From Parasphingorhabdus halotolerans (GTDB lineage: Bacteria; Pseudomonadota; Alphaproteobacteria; Sphingomonadales; Sphingomonadaceae), in assembly GCF_012516475.1 (NCBI RefSeq), contig NZ_CP051217.1, forward strand, positions 3,162,001 through 3,226,000: a stretch of DNA of 64,000 nucleotides. The letters are read 5' to 3'. The first letter of the stretch is position 1. Each line of letters begins with the position of its first letter. The notes under the pieces are model-generated. The model ran no database searches. It saw only the letters and a program-made list of their open reading frames with translations, and was not told where the DNA came from. Of this stretch, positions 61,939 through 64,000 are shown piece by piece. Both the position numbers and the translations under genes were made by a program.

Positions 61939-62376
61939 TTGCAGGTCGATTTTTATCATTTGACCCGCGATCCGGCGGATAGACTATTGCCAATGATCGC
62001 GCAAAAGACGCTGGACGGTGACTCGCGACTGCTCGTGGTGTCGGCGGACTTCGATCAGATTGAAAAAATCAGTGCGGCGCTTTGGCAATCGAAGCCGGAG
62101 AGTTTTCTGGCGCATGGTCTTGCCGGTAGCGAAGAGGAAAGCGCGCAACCGATATTGATTTCTGATGATTGTGCAGCGGCTAACGGGGCCACTTACATCG
62201 CGTTGGCGGACGGCATATGGCGCGATGAAGCATTGGCATTTGAACGGGTGTTCTATCTCTTCACGCCAGATCATATAGACAACGCTCGAACGGCATGGCG
62301 CAATCTGACAACCAATGACGATGCTACGCCGCGCTACTGGAAACAAGATGGTGGTCGCTGGGTCGAAGGCCCCTGA
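61939..62376 (+). CDS. holC: DNA polymerase III chi subunit (HolC)
   Basis: 145 residues from TTG 61939: QVDFYHLTRDPADRLLPMIA, LLVVSADFDQIEKISAALWQ and PESFLAHGLAG, matching the HolC fold; C-terminal FERVFYLFTPDHIDN. In the replisome it links the clamp loader to single-stranded binding protein. TTG starts 13 bases after the pepA stop. The family member is short (usually 140-150). Confidence 0.87.
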   Translation: MQVDFYHLTRDPADRLLPMIAQKTLDGDSRLLVVSADFDQIEKISAALWQSKPESFLAHGLAGSEEESAQPILISDDCAAANGATYIALADGIWRDEALAFERVFYLFTPDHIDNARTAWRNLTTNDDATPRYWKQDGGRWVEGP

Positions 62377-62479
62377 GTTTTCGCCGTTTCAATTATGATA
62401 TTATCCTAGATTTGCTCTTTTCCGCTTTTGCAGATAATTCTGTTCACCGGTCGCGCCATAGCTTGATGGAGCCTTTCGC

Positions 62480-62989
62480 ATGCGCAAATATCTTATCCTA
62501 CCCCTCGCACTCCTCGCCGTTTCTTGCGGCAGTAATGACGATGAGGTCGCTTCCGGCACCTTTGACGACGGTGATGGCGGCAAAGCCAGCTATTCGGTCA
62601 AAGGCGATGATGGCGATAGCGAAGTCACCATTAAAACCGACAAAGGCGAAGTCCGCATTTCCGGCGGCGAGAAAGCCAGGGGTTCGCTTCCCATGGGCCT
62701 CAAGCTATATCCGGGCGCAGAAATTCAAAGCAGCATGACGGGTTCAGGCGAAGGGTCTACCGGCGCGATGCTCACGTTCAAAACCGATGCCGACAAAGAC
62801 AAAGTGATCGATTTTTACAAGGATCAGGTCAAATCCAAAGGTCTTGAGGTCAAAGCCGAGGTCAACACCGGCGCAATGAAGATGATTAGCGCAGCCAACA
62901 AGGATAGGGAGAGCGGAGTCAATGTGTCAGCCACCGACGATGGCAGCGGCGGCACACAGGTGACGGTGATTGCTGGCGGGAACGGCTGA
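62480..62989 (+). CDS. Lipoprotein of unknown function
   Basis: 169 residues: MRKYLILPLALLAVSCGSN with lipobox AVSC. The mature part is beta-rich, starting DDEVASGTFDDGDGGKASYS, then KVIDFYKDQVKSKGLEVKAE resembles domains found in small lipoproteins with a KDQ-type helix. Gly/Asp-rich linkers. I do not know a function. Preceding region 62377-62479 has no obvious gene. ATG 62480 is likely. Confidence 0.75.
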   Translation: MRKYLILPLALLAVSCGSNDDEVASGTFDDGDGGKASYSVKGDDGDSEVTIKTDKGEVRISGGEKARGSLPMGLKLYPGAEIQSSMTGSGEGSTGAMLTFKTDADKDKVIDFYKDQVKSKGLEVKAEVNTGAMKMISAANKDRESGVNVSATDDGSGGTQVTVIAGGNG

Positions 62990-63074
62990 GACCACCAAAA
63001 AACTTGCGGCAATGCAATGCACTCGCTAAGGGCGGCGCAACTCAATTTTATCCCCTTATTCACGGAGCAATATC

Positions 63075-63497
63075 ATGGCCGGTACACGGACATTTTCGAT
63101 CATTAAACCAGACGCAACCCGCCGCAATCTGACCGGCGCGATCACCGCCAAGCTTGAAGAAGCGGGTCTGCGTGTAATTGCTTCCAAGCGCATTCATATG
63201 ACCCGCGATCAGGCGGAAGGCTTTTACGCCGTTCATAAAGAACGTCCTTTCTTTGGCGAACTGGTTGACTTCATGATCAGCGGACCGGTTGTTGTTCAGG
63301 TACTCGAAGGCGAAAATGCGATGCAGCGTAACCGTGACATCATGGGCGCGACCAATCCAAAGGATGCTGCGCCAGGCACGATCCGCGCCGAATTCGCCGA
63401 AAGCATTGAAGCAAATAGCGTCCACGGTTCGGACAGCGATGAAAATGCCGAAATCGAAATTGCGCATTTCTTTAGCAAAGACGAGATCGTCGGGTAA
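63075..63497 (+). CDS. ndk: Nucleoside diphosphate kinase (Ndk)
   Basis: 140 residues, [20 protein letters not shown] with IKPD at residues 10-13, and the catalytic His in [11 protein letters not shown]. It transfers phosphate from ATP to other NDPs. Length is exactly the usual 140. ATG 63075 preceded by GGAGCAATATC. Strongly typical. Confidence 0.96.
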   Translation: MAGTRTFSIIKPDATRRNLTGAITAKLEEAGLRVIASKRIHMTRDQAEGFYAVHKERPFFGELVDFMISGPVVVQVLEGENAMQRNRDIMGATNPKDAAPGTIRAEFAESIEANSVHGSDSDENAEIEIAHFFSKDEIVG

Positions 63498-63510
63498 GCA
63501 ATCCGCGCCG

Positions 63511-63528
63511 CCCCGGCTTAAGTCGGGG
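63511..63528. terminator. Bidirectional hairpin between ndk and the SnoaL-like gene
   Basis: CCCCGGCTTAAGTCGGGG: arms CCCCG (63511-63515) and CGGGG (63524-63528) around CTTAAG with one mismatch. No T run on the plus side, so termination is possible but unproven. Confidence 0.35.
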
Positions 63529-63540
63529 GGATGATTCCAG

Positions 63541-64000
63541 TCAACTTGTGACCGCCGCGCTGCTGGCTTCGCTGGCGCGTTCCCAGTCATGGACCGCTTC
63601 GCGGCGGACGATAATCCAGCTTCCTTCGCGTTTTTTTAGCGTATCGCAATAGCGCCCGGCTACGATCCAGTCGGTTGCTTTGCCTTGTGTTTCACAGGCT
63701 GCAAAATCCGGGTTTCCCGGTTCGATGTAGTGATAGGCGACAAAATTGGCCTCGGTTTCTGCGGTTTGTCCATCTTCCGACAGGTTAATGTGAACATTTG
63801 AAATCGAATGATGCGTGCCGGGAATGCACTTTAATACGTCGCTGGCAAAGCCGATAAATTCATCCGGCGGCCCGCTATAGTCGCCATGCTTATGCACATG
63901 ATCGTCAGCAAAGCACGAGCGGACCAGCGCCCAGTCGCGCCGGTCGATGCCCTTGCAATAGCGGTGCAGCACATCGCGGATTTCTTCGCGTGCCGATAGC
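63541..64000 (-). CDS. SnoaL/NTF2-like protein, truncated by window edge
   Basis: At least 153 codons, continuing past 64000. The frame at the edge reads SAREEIRDVLHRYCKGIDRR and continues DWALVRSCFADDHVHKHGDY, the SnoaL_4/NTF2-like opening used by small polyketide cyclase-like or aromatic hydroxylase subunits, followed by IVRREAVHDWERA. A GTG at 63972 is internal to the conserved domain and is not the start. Substrate unknown. Confidence 0.72.
   Translation of the reverse strand, partial: LSAREEIRDVLHRYCKGIDRRDWALVRSCFADDHVHKHGDYSGPPDEFIGFASDVLKCIPGTHHSISNVHINLSEDGQTAETEANFVAYHYIEPGNPDFAACETQGKATDWIVAGRYCDTLKKREGSWIIVRREAVHDWERASEASSAAVTS

Overview
The window looks like a chromosomal segment from an alphaproteobacterium of the order Sphingomonadales, probably close to Sphingorhabdus, Parasphingorhabdus or Sphingopyxis. 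This rests on gene content and order recognised by eye: a ccoNOQPGHIS operon beside a FixL/FixJ pair, lptD-surA-pdxA-rsmA divergent from pepA-holC, an NDUFS4-like complex I subunit, DUF6456, a CYP153-type P450, and a circularly permuted two-piece tmRNA. No database search was possible.

Layout. 1-1813 is a degraded mobile region: REP-like repeats around remnants of a REP-associated tyrosine transposase (RAYT), an AT-rich orphan gene and a small zinc-ribbon membrane protein. 1817-5223 holds a cysteine hydrolase, a Crp/Fnr regulator, a CYP153-like P450 and a TetR regulator. 5451-13417 is the cbb3 oxidase operon with its maturation genes. 13580-24555 is an oxygen and stress block: DUF883, DUF389, FixJ/FixL with a heme-PAS, Hsp20, two universal stress proteins, two divergent L,D-transpeptidases, a beta-CASP RNase-like metallo-hydrolase and a quinone reductase-like flavoprotein. 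24585-25746 carries two uncharacterised genes, each preceded at the same distance by the same palindrome. 25871-26452 has IS remnants beside tRNA-Pro(GGG).

26750-30100 is yajC-secD-secF plus an Mth938-like gene. 30097-38609 mixes a glycosyltransferase, a regulator/DUF6456 pair, a large secreted surface-like protein, an ABC-F ATPase, a D-amino acid transaminase, a SIMPL protein and a PepSY protein. 38719-40799 is an OmpR-type two-component system. 40834-47038 includes a flavin monooxygenase, chorismate mutase, polyprenyl synthase, NDUFS4-like protein, Nudix hydrolase, TPM/TPM/LemA and mscL. 47066-48345 holds two paralogous lipoproteins with matched terminators, then permuted ssrA. 48704-52184 is an arginine succinylation operon (M20 hydrolase-astA-astB). 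It is followed by glcB, the rsmA-pdxA-surA-lptD operon, pepA-holC, a lipoprotein, ndk and an edge-truncated SnoaL-like gene.

How the genes work together. FixL (heme ligand His200, Arg220, phospho-acceptor His291 in the chosen numbering) and FixJ probably sense low oxygen. FixJ-like boxes occur upstream of ccoN, between fixL and hsp20, and upstream of a universal stress gene, suggesting one microaerobic/dormancy regulon covering high-affinity respiration, stress proteins and envelope remodelling.

Caution on quality: four genes (ccoN, an L,D-transpeptidase, a secreted protein and chorismate mutase) are each broken by what looks like one missing base in a G or C run, and a fifth start (the sensor kinase at 39.4 kb) may lack an A. 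A shared sequencing or assembly artefact is more likely than four independent pseudogenes.
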